Positions 32,259 through 48,443 are shown, counted from the stretch's first letter. The stretch: DNA of 64,000 nt from 13-2-20CM-68-14 sp046733295 (GCA_046733295.1 JBKPOY010000038.1:1-64000); one strand, 5' to 3'. Notes: generated by a model not told the origin, from the letters alone. Numbers and translations: made by a program.

Positions 32259-32368
32259 ACCAGGGCTGAGGCGTCGCTTGCGATGCCGTCCAAAAGGCGG
32301 CCCGATTCATTCGGGCTGCCGCTAATCCCCGTCGCGGGCGCCGTGTGGTCGACGTCGATGCCTTTCAT
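32255..32368 (-). CDS. 37-codon micro-ORF coupled at both ends to permease genes
   Basis: It fills the gap between the two permease genes exactly. The ATG overlaps the upstream stop as ATGA (32365-32368) and the TGA overlaps the downstream ATG as ATGA (32255-32258). The peptide begins MKGIDVDHTAPATG and ends in SDASALV; it is soluble, with no transmembrane segment and no Cys. I recognise no family. It may be a real small subunit, or a translated linker that carries ribosomes from one permease cistron to the next. Confidence 0.6.
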   Translation of the reverse strand: MKGIDVDHTAPATGISGSPNESGRLLDGIASDASALV

Positions 32369-33138
32369 ACCAATGAGAGAGACGCTTTCTCGCGGGCGCG
32401 CCGCTCGAAGATGTGCAGGAAGCCCTGGCCGATCACCAGGTAGAGCGCCCCGAGCAGCAGCGCGCAGCCGATCCCCGGCCACGGGTTCCCGCCGAACGTG
32501 GCGGCCCGGATCGCCCGGTAGCCCCAGGTCGGCGCCAGCCCCCAGGCCAGGTAATGAACCCAGCCGGGCAGGAGCGAGAGTGGCACGATCGCGCCGGTGA
32601 CGAGCCAGACCGGAAACTCGAGCATGTTCGAGAGGGCGTTCGCCTCGCGGTAGAGGATGAAGCTCGAGCCGATCACGAGCCCGAGCACGCCGAGGGCGAC
32701 GATCGTCACCGCCACGGCGAGCACGAACGCGACCGGATGGGCGAACGAAAGCGGGATCCCGAACACCAGCCGCCCCCAGAGCAGCGTCGAGCAGAGCGAG
32801 TAGACGCCGATCGTCGAGGCCGCGAGCGTCTGCGGGAAGAGCACGAGCACGTAGGGCGGCGGTGCGACGATCAAGGGCTCGAGCACGCCCTGCCAGCGCT
32901 GGTAGTTGATCGCGCCACCCGCCCCGAACAGCGTCGCCGACCAGATCCCCATCAGCCCGGCCGAGAGGGCCGCGTAGAGCAGCGTCCCGGGCTCGCGGCC
33001 GGCCTTGAAGAGGTAGTACGCCAGCGTCGCGAAGATGAGCGGCTCGATGATCGCCGTGAACACGAAGATGCCCGCCTTCGTCGACGACTTCAGCTGGAAC
33101 CACCAGGTGATCGCGATCAGCCGCGCGGTGGCCGTCAT
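32365..33138 (-). CDS. ABC-2 type transporter permease
   Basis: A 257-residue six-helix protein. The conserved region INYQRWQGVLEPLIVAPPP lies after helix 2, and VWLVTGAIVPLSLLPGWVHYLAWGLAPTWGY is the ABC-2 signature near the end. The ATG overlaps the ATPase stop by 4 bp (ATGA). Paralogous in architecture, but not close in sequence, to the second permease. Confidence 0.86.
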   Translation of the reverse strand: MTATARLIAITWWFQLKSSTKAGIFVFTAIIEPLIFATLAYYLFKAGREPGTLLYAALSAGLMGIWSATLFGAGGAINYQRWQGVLEPLIVAPPPYVLVLFPQTLAASTIGVYSLCSTLLWGRLVFGIPLSFAHPVAFVLAVAVTIVALGVLGLVIGSSFILYREANALSNMLEFPVWLVTGAIVPLSLLPGWVHYLAWGLAPTWGYRAIRAATFGGNPWPGIGCALLLGALYLVIGQGFLHIFERRAREKASLSLV

Positions 33139-34106
33139 TCGTCCTCCGTGACCAGGCTCACGTAGGCGTCCTCGAGCGTCGGCTCGCGGGCGGCGACGCG
33201 GCCGACCCGCACGCCGTCGAGGTGCGCGAGCAGCTGCTGCGTGAGCTCGAGCCCGTGCGGCGACTGGACGACGAGGAGCTGCGCCTGCTCGCGATCCTCG
33301 ACCGCCACCGAGGTGACTCCGGGGGCCTCGCGCAGCCGCCGGATCGCCGCCTCGGGCGCGCCGTAGGCCTCGATCTCGACGACCGTGCGATCGGCGACCA
33401 CGCTCTTCAGGTCGGCCGGCGTCCCGGCGGCGACGATCTCCCCCCGGGAGATGACGGCGATCCGGTCGCAGAGCGCGTCGGCTTCGTACATGTAGTGCGT
33501 CGTCAGCAGCACCGTCTTGCCCGATTCGGCGAGCTCGCCGATCGTGTGGCGGAGCTCACGTGCGCCGACCGGGTCGAGCCCGATCGTCGGCTCGTCCAGC
33601 ACCACGACAGGCGGATCGTGGAGCAGGCCGCGGGCGATGTGCAGGCGCTGCCTCATGCCGCGGGAGTAGCCCTCGACGCGCTCCTTCTCCCGGCCGCGCA
33701 GCCCGACGAGCTCCAGCAGCTCCGGAATCCGGCGCTTCTGCACCTTCGGCGGCACCCCGTACAGCTCGGAGAAGTAGCGGAGGTTGTCGAGGCCGGTGAG
33801 CCGCTCGTACGCACCGCGGTCGCCGCCGAAGACATAGCCGATCCGCCGCCGCACCGCGCGCGCGTCGCGAACCACGTCGTAGCCGAGCACGCGCGCCGAG
33901 CCCGAGGTCGGGATCAGGAGCGTCACGAGCATCTTGATCGTCGTCGTCTTGCCGGCGCCGTTCGGGCCCAGCAGGCCGAACAGCTCGCCGGCGCTGACCT
34001 CGAAGTCGATCCCACGGACGGCCTCGATCGTCTTCGTCCGGCGACGCAGGAAGCCCGAGGTCTGCTTGTAGGTCCGGCGGAGTCCCTCCGCCTCGATCGC
34101 TGCCAC
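33135..34106 (-). CDS. ABC transporter ATP-binding protein
   Basis: A 323-residue cytoplasmic motor. Walker A GPNGAGKTTT (about 48-57), Q loop/YVFGGDRGAYERLT, signature YSRGMRQRLH with R for Q in the usual SGGQ-type motif, Walker B VVVLDEPTIGLDP and the switch His in LLTTHYMYEADALC. The long C-terminal extension (about 230-323) is typical of DrrA/NatA-like exporters. First gene of the operon; the 79-bp gap to tRNA-Met on the other strand should contain its promoter, though no clear -35/-10 stands out. Confidence 0.9.
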   Translation of the reverse strand: MAAIEAEGLRRTYKQTSGFLRRRTKTIEAVRGIDFEVSAGELFGLLGPNGAGKTTTIKMLVTLLIPTSGSARVLGYDVVRDARAVRRRIGYVFGGDRGAYERLTGLDNLRYFSELYGVPPKVQKRRIPELLELVGLRGREKERVEGYSRGMRQRLHIARGLLHDPPVVVLDEPTIGLDPVGARELRHTIGELAESGKTVLLTTHYMYEADALCDRIAVISRGEIVAAGTPADLKSVVADRTVVEIEAYGAPEAAIRRLREAPGVTSVAVEDREQAQLLVVQSPHGLELTQQLLAHLDGVRVGRVAAREPTLEDAYVSLVTEDE

Positions 34107-34185
34107 GGCGGCAGCCTAGCCCCCGCCAAGCGACGGACCCGGGCACGAGGAACGGAAAGATTCTCAGCTACACTCAGCCGCGCGC

Positions 34186-34259
34186 GGCGGCGTAGCTCAG
34201 TTGGTTAGAGCAGCGGAATCATAATCCGAAGGTCGAAGGTTCGAGTCCTTCCGCCGCTA
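34186..34259 (+). tRNA. tRNA-Met (CAT), elongator-type
   Basis: A 74-nt cloverleaf with anticodon CAT at 34220-34222 in loop ATCATAA. The acceptor GGCGGCG and stem GCGGA fit elongator tRNA-Met. There are two weak pairs: G1-T72 and a G27-A43 mismatch. CCA is not encoded. A TACACT -10-like hexamer lies 12 nt upstream. tRNA-Ile2 is less likely from the acceptor and anticodon-stem sequence. Confidence 0.9.
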
Positions 34260-34303
34260 TCTCTCAGCGCAAAGACGGATAATCAAACGAGGAGCTCGTA
34301 GGC

Positions 34304-34465
34304 TTGGCAACCGGAGTCAGAGATGCGATCACCCTCGCTTGCACCGACTGCAAGCGGCGGAACTACCAGACGACGAAGTCGAAGCGGAACACGCCCGACC
34401 GCGTCGAGCTGCGCAAGTACTGCCGCTGGTGCGGGAGGCACACCGCTCACCGGGAGACGCGCTAG
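34304..34465 (+). CDS. rpmG: Large ribosomal subunit protein L33 (zinc type)
   Basis: 53 residues. It starts with TTG, preceded by GAGGAG at 34289-34294. Two CxxC pairs (CTDC and CRWC) mark the zinc-binding C+ form, and KRRNYQTTKSKRNTPDRVELRKYC is the L33 core. It directly precedes secE (2-nt gap), the usual rpmG-secE-nusG order. Together with C+ S14 this suggests the main ribosome is zinc-dependent. Confidence 0.95.
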   Translation: MATGVRDAITLACTDCKRRNYQTTKSKRNTPDRVELRKYCRWCGRHTAHRETR

Positions 34466-34467
34466 CC

Positions 34468-34800
34468 GTGGCCAAGCAGACTCGAGCCCAGCGACGCGCC
34501 CGCCGCGCGGAGCAGCAGCGCCAGGGCAACGGAGCCGAGTCGGCGCCCGTGCAGCGGTCCGCGCAGATGCGCCCCGCCGCACCGGCGACGGCCTCCGAGC
34601 GACATGTGCCGGGGTCGGGCCTGAGGCGGTTCATCGGCGAGTCGTGGGCCGAGTTGAAGAAAGTCGAGTGGCCCGGGCAGCCTCAGCTGATCCAGGGCAC
34701 CACCGTCGTGCTGATCGCCTGCGTGATCGTCGGCGCCTACCTCTGGGTCGCCGACCTTGCGTTCAAGCGGCTCGTCCAGAACGTCTTCCTTGGGCAGTAG
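34468..34800 (+). CDS. secE: Preprotein translocase subunit SecE
   Basis: 110 residues from GTG at 34468 (MAKQTRAQRRARRAEQ). A basic, disordered N-terminal half of about 55 residues precedes the SecE signature FIGESWAELKKVEWPGQPQL and a single C-terminal transmembrane helix. It clamps the SecY channel. Short single-helix SecE with a long N-tail is usual in Actinobacteria. Confidence 0.94.
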   Translation: MAKQTRAQRRARRAEQQRQGNGAESAPVQRSAQMRPAAPATASERHVPGSGLRRFIGESWAELKKVEWPGQPQLIQGTTVVLIACVIVGAYLWVADLAFKRLVQNVFLGQ

Positions 34801-34851
34801 CGAACTTGGGAACTCTCGTCCGATGACGATCTGTGGAAGTGAGGACACCTA

Positions 34852-35382
34852 GTGTTCAGGTGGTACGCGATCAACACGTACTCGGGGCACGAGAACAAGG
34901 TCAAGACGAACCTCGAGCACCGCATCGACTCGATGAACCAGCACACGCGCTTCCGCCGCGTCGTCGTGCCGACCGAACAGGTGATCGAGACGAAGGACGG
35001 CCAGAAGGTGCAGACGGAGAAGCGGATCCTGCCCGGCTACGTGCTCGTCAACATGGACCTGAACGACGACGCCTGGACGGTCGTGAAGAACACGCCGGGC
35101 GTCACGGGCTTCGTCGGAGCCGGCACGAAACCCGTCCCGCTGTCCCAGGGTGAGGTCGACCGGATTCTCCGCACCGGCGCGACCGCCGGCGAGCGCCCGA
35201 GGGCGCAGGTCGAGTTCTCGCTCGGCGAGTCGGTGAAGGTAACGTCGGGCCCGCTCTCCGACTTCGACGGCGAGATCGTCGACGTCAATCCCGACCAGCA
35301 GAAGCTGAAGGTGCTCGTAGACATCTTCGAGCGCCAGGTGCCCGTGGAGCTGGGCTTCGACCAGGTGAAGAAAATTGACTAG
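34852..35382 (+). CDS. nusG: Transcription termination/antitermination factor NusG
   Basis: 176 residues. NGN domain (RWYAINTYSGHENKVKTNLEHR through RILPGYVLVNMDLNDDAWTVVKNTPGVTGFVG) followed by a KOW domain (GESVKVTSGPLSDFDGEIVDVNPDQQKLKV). It lacks the N-terminal acidic extension often seen in Streptomyces and Mycobacterium NusG. GTG start with GAGG upstream. Confidence 0.96.
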   Translation: MFRWYAINTYSGHENKVKTNLEHRIDSMNQHTRFRRVVVPTEQVIETKDGQKVQTEKRILPGYVLVNMDLNDDAWTVVKNTPGVTGFVGAGTKPVPLSQGEVDRILRTGATAGERPRAQVEFSLGESVKVTSGPLSDFDGEIVDVNPDQQKLKVLVDIFERQVPVELGFDQVKKID

Positions 35383-35444
35383 GCACGGCGATACGACGGA
35401 ACGACCCATGACGGTGCAACAGCGCCGTAACCAGGACGCGTAGC

Positions 35445-35870
35445 GTGGCCAAGAAGGTTTTGACACTCATCAAGCTGCAGATCCCGGGCGGGCAGGCGAA
35501 CCCGGCGCCGCCGGTCGGCCCTGCGCTCGGCCAGCACGGCGTCAACATCATGGAGTTCTGCAAGGCGTTCAACGCTCAGACGGGCGACCAGAACGGGCGG
35601 ATCATCCCGGTCGAGATCACGGTTTACGAGGACCGCTCGTTCGACTTCATCACGAAGACGCCGCCGGCCGCCGTCCTGATCAAAGAGGCGCTGAGGCTGG
35701 AGAAGGGCTCCGGCGAGCCGAACCGGGAGAAGGTGGGCCGCCTCACCCGTGACCAGGTCCGCTCGATCGCGGAGACGAAGATGCCCGACCTGAACGCCAG
35801 AGATGTCGAGGAAGCCATGAAAGTGGTCGCCGGGACAGCGCGAAGCATGGGCGTGGAGACCGACCTTTGA
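35445..35870 (+). CDS. rplK: Large ribosomal subunit protein L11
   Basis: 141 residues, full length. KLQIPGGQANPAPPVGPALGQ and the C-terminal GTARSMGV rRNA-binding end are present. Part of the GTPase-associated centre that binds thiostrepton-type antibiotics. GTG start; the stop overlaps rplA by 4 bp. Confidence 0.97.
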   Translation: MAKKVLTLIKLQIPGGQANPAPPVGPALGQHGVNIMEFCKAFNAQTGDQNGRIIPVEITVYEDRSFDFITKTPPAAVLIKEALRLEKGSGEPNREKVGRLTRDQVRSIAETKMPDLNARDVEEAMKVVAGTARSMGVETDL

Positions 35871-36610
35871 GCCGGCACGGGAAGGACTACCGAGGTGCCC
35901 GCGCGGAGATCGACCGCGAGCGGCTCTACTCGCCGGCCGAGGCGATCCGGATGCTGAAGGGCTTTCCGGAGAAGAAGTTCGACGAGACGGTCGAGGTGCA
36001 CTTCAACCTGGGCCTCAACGTCCGCCACGCCGAGCAGCAGCTGCGCGGGACGCTGATGCTCCCCCACGGCACCGGCCGCGAGTCCAAGGTTGCGGTCTTC
36101 GCCGAGGGGGACAAGGCACGCGAGGCGCAGGAGGCCGGCGCGGACGTCGTCGGCACGGGCGAGCTCGCGAAGCAGATCGAGGAGGGTTTCGACGACTTCG
36201 ACGTCGCAATCGCGACGCCCGACCAGATGAGCGTCGTCGGCAAGCTCGGGCGGATTCTCGGCCCACGGGGGAAGATGCCCAACCCGAAGACCGGCACGGT
36301 GACGATGGACGTCGCGAAGGCGGTCCAGGAGGCGAAGGCCGGCAAGCTCGAGTACCGCACCGACCGCGGTGCGAACGTCCACGTCACGCTCGGCAAGAAG
36401 AGCTTCGACGAGAAGCAGCTGGCCGAGAACTACGCCGCGCTGATCGACGAGATCATGCGCGCCAAGCCTGCGGCCGCCAAGGGCCGCTACATTCACGGCG
36501 TTACACTGACCACCACGATGGGCCCCGGGATCCATGTCGACCCGGCGCGGACGAGGGGCATCGTCGAGGAGCTCGAGGAGACACCCGCAGAAGAAGCTGT
36601 ACCCGCGTAA
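35867..36610 (+). CDS. rplA: Large ribosomal subunit protein L1
   Basis: 247 residues. The L1 signature GRILGPRGKMPNPKTGTVT is intact, and KGRYIHGVTLTTTMGPGIHVD closes domain I. It has a slightly acidic C-terminal tail (VEELEETPAEEAVPA). L1 binds 23S rRNA at the E-site stalk and commonly represses its own operon. Start overlaps rplK (ATGA-type, start TTG). Confidence 0.97.
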   Translation: MSRHGKDYRGARAEIDRERLYSPAEAIRMLKGFPEKKFDETVEVHFNLGLNVRHAEQQLRGTLMLPHGTGRESKVAVFAEGDKAREAQEAGADVVGTGELAKQIEEGFDDFDVAIATPDQMSVVGKLGRILGPRGKMPNPKTGTVTMDVAKAVQEAKAGKLEYRTDRGANVHVTLGKKSFDEKQLAENYAALIDEIMRAKPAAAKGRYIHGVTLTTTMGPGIHVDPARTRGIVEELEETPAEEAVPA

Positions 36611-36741
36611 GAAAGCCCGTCGCCGAAGACCGCTGGCAGCCGCGAGGCGGAAGTCCAGCCGAGGCGGATCGGAAGCAGCGCATCGACGCTCCTGCCGAGC
36701 CCGCCCGAGTGCGGGCTCGATTCGTAAGAGGAGGTGATTCG
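36611..36741 (+). promoter_or_regulatory. L10 leader RNA
   Basis: The 131-nt leader before rplJ contains CCGAAGACCGCTGGC, the kink-turn/L10-binding core of the ribosomal L10 leader family, and further GC-rich helices. These include GAGCCCGC/GCGGGCTC (36697-36704 with 36711-36718) just before the ribosome-binding site. L10(L12)4 binding here is expected to repress rplJ-rplL. Confidence 0.75.
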
Positions 36742-37446
36742 ATGCTGAGAGGAGACAAGGAACGGATTGTCAGCGAGTTGGCGGAGCGCCTGAAGAGCTC
36801 GCAGAACCTGCTGGTCGCCGACTACCGAGGGCTGACCATGCCCGAGATCGACGAGCTGCGGACGAAGCTGCTCGAGAGCGGTGCCCGCTTCTCGGTCGTC
36901 AAGAACACGCTCACCCGCAGGGCCGCGGAGGAGGCCGGCGTCACGCCGCTGCTCGACCTGATCGACGGGCCCACGGCGATCGCGTTCATCGACGCCGACG
37001 GCGATCCCGCGGCCGCTGCGAAGATCTTGAACGACACCGCGAGGACGAACGACGTCCTCGTGATCCGCGGCGGCCTGCTCGAGGGGGACACCGTCTCGGA
37101 CGCCGAGGTGAAACGACTGGCGTCGCTGCCGCCGACTGACGTGCTCCGCGCACAGCTCGCCGGCGCCGTCGCCGCTCCCTTGACCACCGTCGTCGGCCTG
37201 TTCACCGCGCCGCTCCGCGACCTCGTCAATGTCATCGACGCACGGATCAAACAGCTGCAGGACCAGGGCGAGACAGCGCCGGAGCCTGAGGCCGAGGCGG
37301 CAGCGGTGGAGCCGGCAGCCGAGGAGGCCGCGGCTGAGCCAGAGCCCACCGCAAAGGCTGAGCCGGAATCGAAAACAGCGGAATCAACGGAGGAGCCGTC
37401 GGCCGAAGCCGATCAGGCTTCGGCCGAATCGAAGGAGGAGCATTAA
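36742..37446 (+). CDS. rplJ: Large ribosomal subunit protein L10 with acidic C-terminal tail
   Basis: 234 residues from the ATG at 36742, which has a near-perfect AAGAGGAGGTGA upstream. An in-frame earlier codon exists but lies in the leader RNA. The core (about 1-170) has LLVADYRGLTMPEIDELR and VVKNTLTRRA. The last about 65 residues are Glu/Ala/Pro-rich low complexity (EPEAEAAAVEPAAEEAAAEP), well beyond the usual about 165-180-residue protein. The stalk base anchors L7/L12, whose gene follows immediately. Confidence 0.96.
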   Translation: MLRGDKERIVSELAERLKSSQNLLVADYRGLTMPEIDELRTKLLESGARFSVVKNTLTRRAAEEAGVTPLLDLIDGPTAIAFIDADGDPAAAAKILNDTARTNDVLVIRGGLLEGDTVSDAEVKRLASLPPTDVLRAQLAGAVAAPLTTVVGLFTAPLRDLVNVIDARIKQLQDQGETAPEPEAEAAAVEPAAEEAAAEPEPTAKAEPESKTAESTEEPSAEADQASAESKEEH

Positions 37447-37836
37447 ATGGCGAAGACCGACACCGACAAGCTCGTTCAGGACCTCGGGGGCATGACCGTC
37501 CTCGACCTGGTCGAGCTGAAGAACAAGCTCGAGGAGGAATGGGGCGTGACCGCCGCCGCTCCGGTCGCGGTCGCGGCCGCGGGCGCTCCGGCAGCGGGCG
37601 GCGACGGCGCCCCCGCCGAGGAGCAGTCGAGCTTCGACGTCGTCCTCAGCGAGGCCGGCGGTCAGAAGATCCAGGTGATCAAGGTCGTCCGGGCGGTCAC
37701 CGGCCTCGGCCTGAAGGAGGCGAAGGATCTCGTCGACGGCGCGCCGAACCCGGTCAAGGAAGGCGTAGCGAAGGAGGAGGCCGACACCATCAAGGGCCAG
37801 CTCGAGGAAGCGGGAGCGACCGTCGAGCTGAAGTAG
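37447..37836 (+). CDS. rplL: Large ribosomal subunit protein L7/L12
   Basis: 129 residues. N-terminal dimerisation helices, an Ala/Gly-rich hinge (AAAGAPAAGGDGAPAEE), and the C-terminal factor-binding domain with KIQVIKVVRAVTGLGLKEAKDLVDGAP. The ATG directly follows the rplJ TAA. Confidence 0.98.
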   Translation: MAKTDTDKLVQDLGGMTVLDLVELKNKLEEEWGVTAAAPVAVAAAGAPAAGGDGAPAEEQSSFDVVLSEAGGQKIQVIKVVRAVTGLGLKEAKDLVDGAPNPVKEGVAKEEADTIKGQLEEAGATVELK

Positions 37837-37842
37837 TCGCGC

Positions 37843-37867
37843 GGGGCCGGCCTCGAGCCGGCTCCCC
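37843..37867 (+). terminator. Weak terminator/attenuator between rplL and rpoB
   Basis: GGGGCCGGC pairs with GCCGGCTCCCC (one bulge) just after the rplL stop, followed by TTCTACCCTGTT, which is not a full T-tract. Its position matches the partial attenuator known in rplL-rpoB of other bacteria. Confidence 0.45.
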
Positions 37868-38198
37868 TTCTACCCTGTTCCAGTGATTTCGCGGGGCTTG
37901 CGCGCAGGAATCCGCCCGCAGCGGCACCTCCACGGGAGGAACCCCTTCACCCCAACGAATACGCTCGCAAAGAGCCCGAAGGAAGCGCGCTCGTTCGTCT
38001 AGACGAAACGACACCGGAGGCCCCGCGGGGCGCCTTGGGTGCTTTTCGTTCCCGAGATCGTCTATAGTGGCCCGAACGGCTGCCTCCCGCGGGCTTTGCC
38101 TTGCGCAGGAGGACCCTCTTTCGCTATCTTTGTGGGTCGCGCCGTAGTTTCGCCTGTCCGCATTTCACCATTAGAGCCGTAAAGGGAGGCACCCCCAC
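37868..38198 (+). promoter_or_regulatory. rpoB upstream region with palindrome and candidate promoters
   Basis: No gene in this gap. It holds a perfect 14-bp palindrome TTCGTCTAGACGAA (37994-38007). There are two candidate promoters: an isolated strong -10 TATAGT at 38063-38068, and TTGCGC (38101-38106), 18 nt, TATCTT (38125-38130). GGGAGG at 38184-38189 is the ribosome-binding site of rpoB. It could give separate expression of rpoBC. Confidence 0.45.
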
Positions 38199-41816
<3,618 letters not shown>

Positions 41817-41892
41817 AAAGAGACCGCGCGCAGACCATCGGCCTGGCGGCCGAGGCCTCACACGCTCAGAGCAGAGAGGAAGGAAGAGACGT

Positions 41893-46428
<4,536 letters not shown>

Positions 46429-46431
46429 AAC

Positions 46432-46465
46432 GTGAGGCCCTCTCCGGAGGGCCTCACTCTTTCCT
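46432..46465 (+). terminator. Rho-independent terminator after rpoC
   Basis: A perfect 11-bp stem GTGAGGCCCTC / GAGGGCCTCAC (46432-46442 with 46447-46457), TCCG loop, followed by TCTTTCCT. Confidence 0.88.
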
Positions 46466-46484
46466 GGTAGAAACTGCCGTTGGA

Positions 46485-48284
46485 GTGAAACGGGTCGCAC
46501 TCCTTCTGCTCCTCGTCGCGGCGGGGCTGAGCGCGTCGGCGAACACGCCTGCGCCGTCGACGGCTGCGAAGACCGACACCTGCTCGCTGCCGGCGAAGAA
46601 GCCCGTCTGGATCGACTTCGCCGACGGGTCGGTTCCGTACTGGGAGCAGTTCGCGCAACCGGGCCTCGTCGCCGCAGCCGCGAACTTCATCTTCCCGCCC
46701 CAGATCCGGGCGCGCGGTGCGAAGACGGTCTACTTCGACCTCAACTTCACGCGGCGGACCGGCACGCCGACCGAACCGGCCGACCCCGCGACCGTCGCCG
46801 ATCGAGCGAGTCGCTTCTACACCTATGCCTCGAGCTCAATGGGCTGCGCGAAGCCGCTCATGGCCGAGAACGAGCTCCAGGGCGCGAGCACGCTGACGCC
46901 GTGGAGCCCGACGAACGCGCAGTACCGCCAGAACGTCCTCATCTTCCTGCGCACGCTCGCGGCGCGTGGCGCGCGGCCGGTGCTGCTCGTCTCCAGCACG
47001 CCCTACACGGGCGGCGAGGCCGCGGACTGGTGGCGCGAGGTCGCGCAGGTGGCGCAGATCGTCCGCGAGGTGTACTTCCCCGCGCCGAAGATCTACAAGC
47101 TCGGCACGATTCAGGGCAGCCGGACGTTGCGGCAGATGTTCCGCGCCGGGGCCGAGGACTTCATCTCGATCGGCATCCCGCCATCGAAGCTCGGGATCAT
47201 GCTCGGCTTTCATACGACGCCGGGCTCGGGAGGGCGTGAGCGGCTCCGGCCGGCTTCGAAGTGGTTCGAGGTGACGAAGCTGCAGACGCTCGCCGCGAAG
47301 GAGGTCGGGCGGGATCTCGGCCTCGCGACGATCTGGTCGTGGGGCTGGGCCACGTGGACGGCCGCCGAGTCGGACCCGGACAAGCCCGCTAACGCGTGCG
47401 TCTACCTCTGGACCCGCGACCCGAAGCTCTGCAACGCACCGGCGAGGGTCGGGAAGGCGCTCAACCCGGATCGCACCGAGGGGCAGCTGATCTTCCCGCG
47501 CGGCGCCCGTTGCACCGTGTACGGCCGCCCCGTGCGCTGGGGCGTGGCGGCAGCGATCTCCCGCGTGACCCAGGATCCGCAGGCCGCGTTCACCGCCGCC
47601 TACTCGCGCGCGGTCGCGAGCTCGTACGCGCACGTGAGCACCAAGGCGGTCCTCGCGGCGGAGAAGGCGGTGATCAACCTCCACTTCGGCGGCAGCCGCG
47701 CCGCCTACGTCGCCGCGCTCGCGCGGACGCGCGCGTACGTCGGCACCGCGCGCGGGGTGATCGCGGACGAGCTGCGGCGGTCGATCATCCAGAAGCGGAT
47801 CCGCGTGGCCGCTCCGTCCGGGTCGTCGATCCACTCGTACTACGACACCTACGCAGCGGCGCCGGTGCGGCTGGTCGAGGTGAAGCCGGCGGCTCCGTGG
47901 CTCGGCAACAGGCGGCGCGGGTTCGCTCTTGGAGCGGTCGCGCCCCCGCGCGTCTTCACGCTGAAGGCCGGCCAGCAGGCGACCGTGCGCACCATGACCG
48001 GCACGTTCAAGATCAAGCCTGTCGGCCCGACCATCGCGCTCGCGGAGCTGCCTCTCTCGAAGGCGCGCAGGCCGATCGCGACCGCGCTCGTTTCGCTCGC
48101 CCGCGACACGGCGTACCAGAACTGGCTCCTCTACCGGCAGAATTCGGCCCTGAACGCGACGCTCTGCTGGCGTGACCAGCTGCCGGCCGTCGAGGTCGTG
48201 CCGCTGACCGACTACCTGCCATACCTGGCCCTCGACTCGGGCGCCGCCTCGTCGACGACCGGCCTGGGCCGCCGCGGCGGCTAG
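46485..48284 (+). CDS. Secreted protein of unknown function
   Basis: A 599-residue exported protein. Signal peptide MKRVALLLLLVAAGLSASA. The mature N-terminal part (about 40-300) looks like an alpha/beta barrel-type fold (PVWIDFADGSVPYWEQFA, KTVYFDLNF, ARPVLLVSSTPYTGG, FISIGIPPSKLGIMLGFHT, IWSWGWATWTA). The C-terminal 280 residues are helix-rich, then beta. Pairs of Cys (MGCAK, ACVYLW/LCNAP, RCTVYG, LCWRD) suggest disulfides. I do not recognise a named family. It sits alone between the rpoC terminator and repeats; the GTG start has no spaced Shine-Dalgarno. Confidence 0.75.
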   Translation: MKRVALLLLLVAAGLSASANTPAPSTAAKTDTCSLPAKKPVWIDFADGSVPYWEQFAQPGLVAAAANFIFPPQIRARGAKTVYFDLNFTRRTGTPTEPADPATVADRASRFYTYASSSMGCAKPLMAENELQGASTLTPWSPTNAQYRQNVLIFLRTLAARGARPVLLVSSTPYTGGEAADWWREVAQVAQIVREVYFPAPKIYKLGTIQGSRTLRQMFRAGAEDFISIGIPPSKLGIMLGFHTTPGSGGRERLRPASKWFEVTKLQTLAAKEVGRDLGLATIWSWGWATWTAAESDPDKPANACVYLWTRDPKLCNAPARVGKALNPDRTEGQLIFPRGARCTVYGRPVRWGVAAAISRVTQDPQAAFTAAYSRAVASSYAHVSTKAVLAAEKAVINLHFGGSRAAYVAALARTRAYVGTARGVIADELRRSIIQKRIRVAAPSGSSIHSYYDTYAAAPVRLVEVKPAAPWLGNRRRGFALGAVAPPRVFTLKAGQQATVRTMTGTFKIKPVGPTIALAELPLSKARRPIATALVSLARDTAYQNWLLYRQNSALNATLCWRDQLPAVEVVPLTDYLPYLALDSGAASSTTGLGRRGG

Positions 48285-48306
48285 CCCCGTCCCCTTCCAG
48301 TCCCGT

Positions 48307-48330
48307 CCTGGGTCTGACCCCCGACATGCC
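48307..48330 (+). repeat. REP-like repeat, copy 1 (GGGTCTGACCCC type)
   Basis: CCTGGGTCTGACCCCCGACATGCC. A palindromic core with a conserved GACATGCC tail, matching 48412-48434 almost exactly. No transposase gene is nearby. Confidence 0.75.
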
Positions 48331-48411
48331 AGGTTCGGACGGGGCGGGCGGGCCGGCGGCTCACACGAAACGCGCATAACCATGCGGGCTTCGTAACCGT
48401 TCCGGCCATGG

Positions 48412-48434
48412 CCGGGGTCTGACCCCAGACATGC
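48412..48434 (+). repeat. REP-like repeat, copy 2 (GGGTCTGACCCC type)
   Basis: CCGGGGTCTGACCCCAGACATGC (+C). A direct repeat of copy 1, 105 nt away. The 159-nt gap between the two genes holds little else. Confidence 0.75.
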
Positions 48435-48443
48435 CCCGCGAGG

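Noticed and set aside
30456..32600. 714-codon open frame on the plus strand
   Set aside because: Antisense to pdxH, creatininase and permease genes that overlap one another in a coherent operon.
37843..37867. Full rho-independent terminator after rplL
   Set aside because: The stem is bulged and the T-tract is poor; kept only as a weak attenuator.
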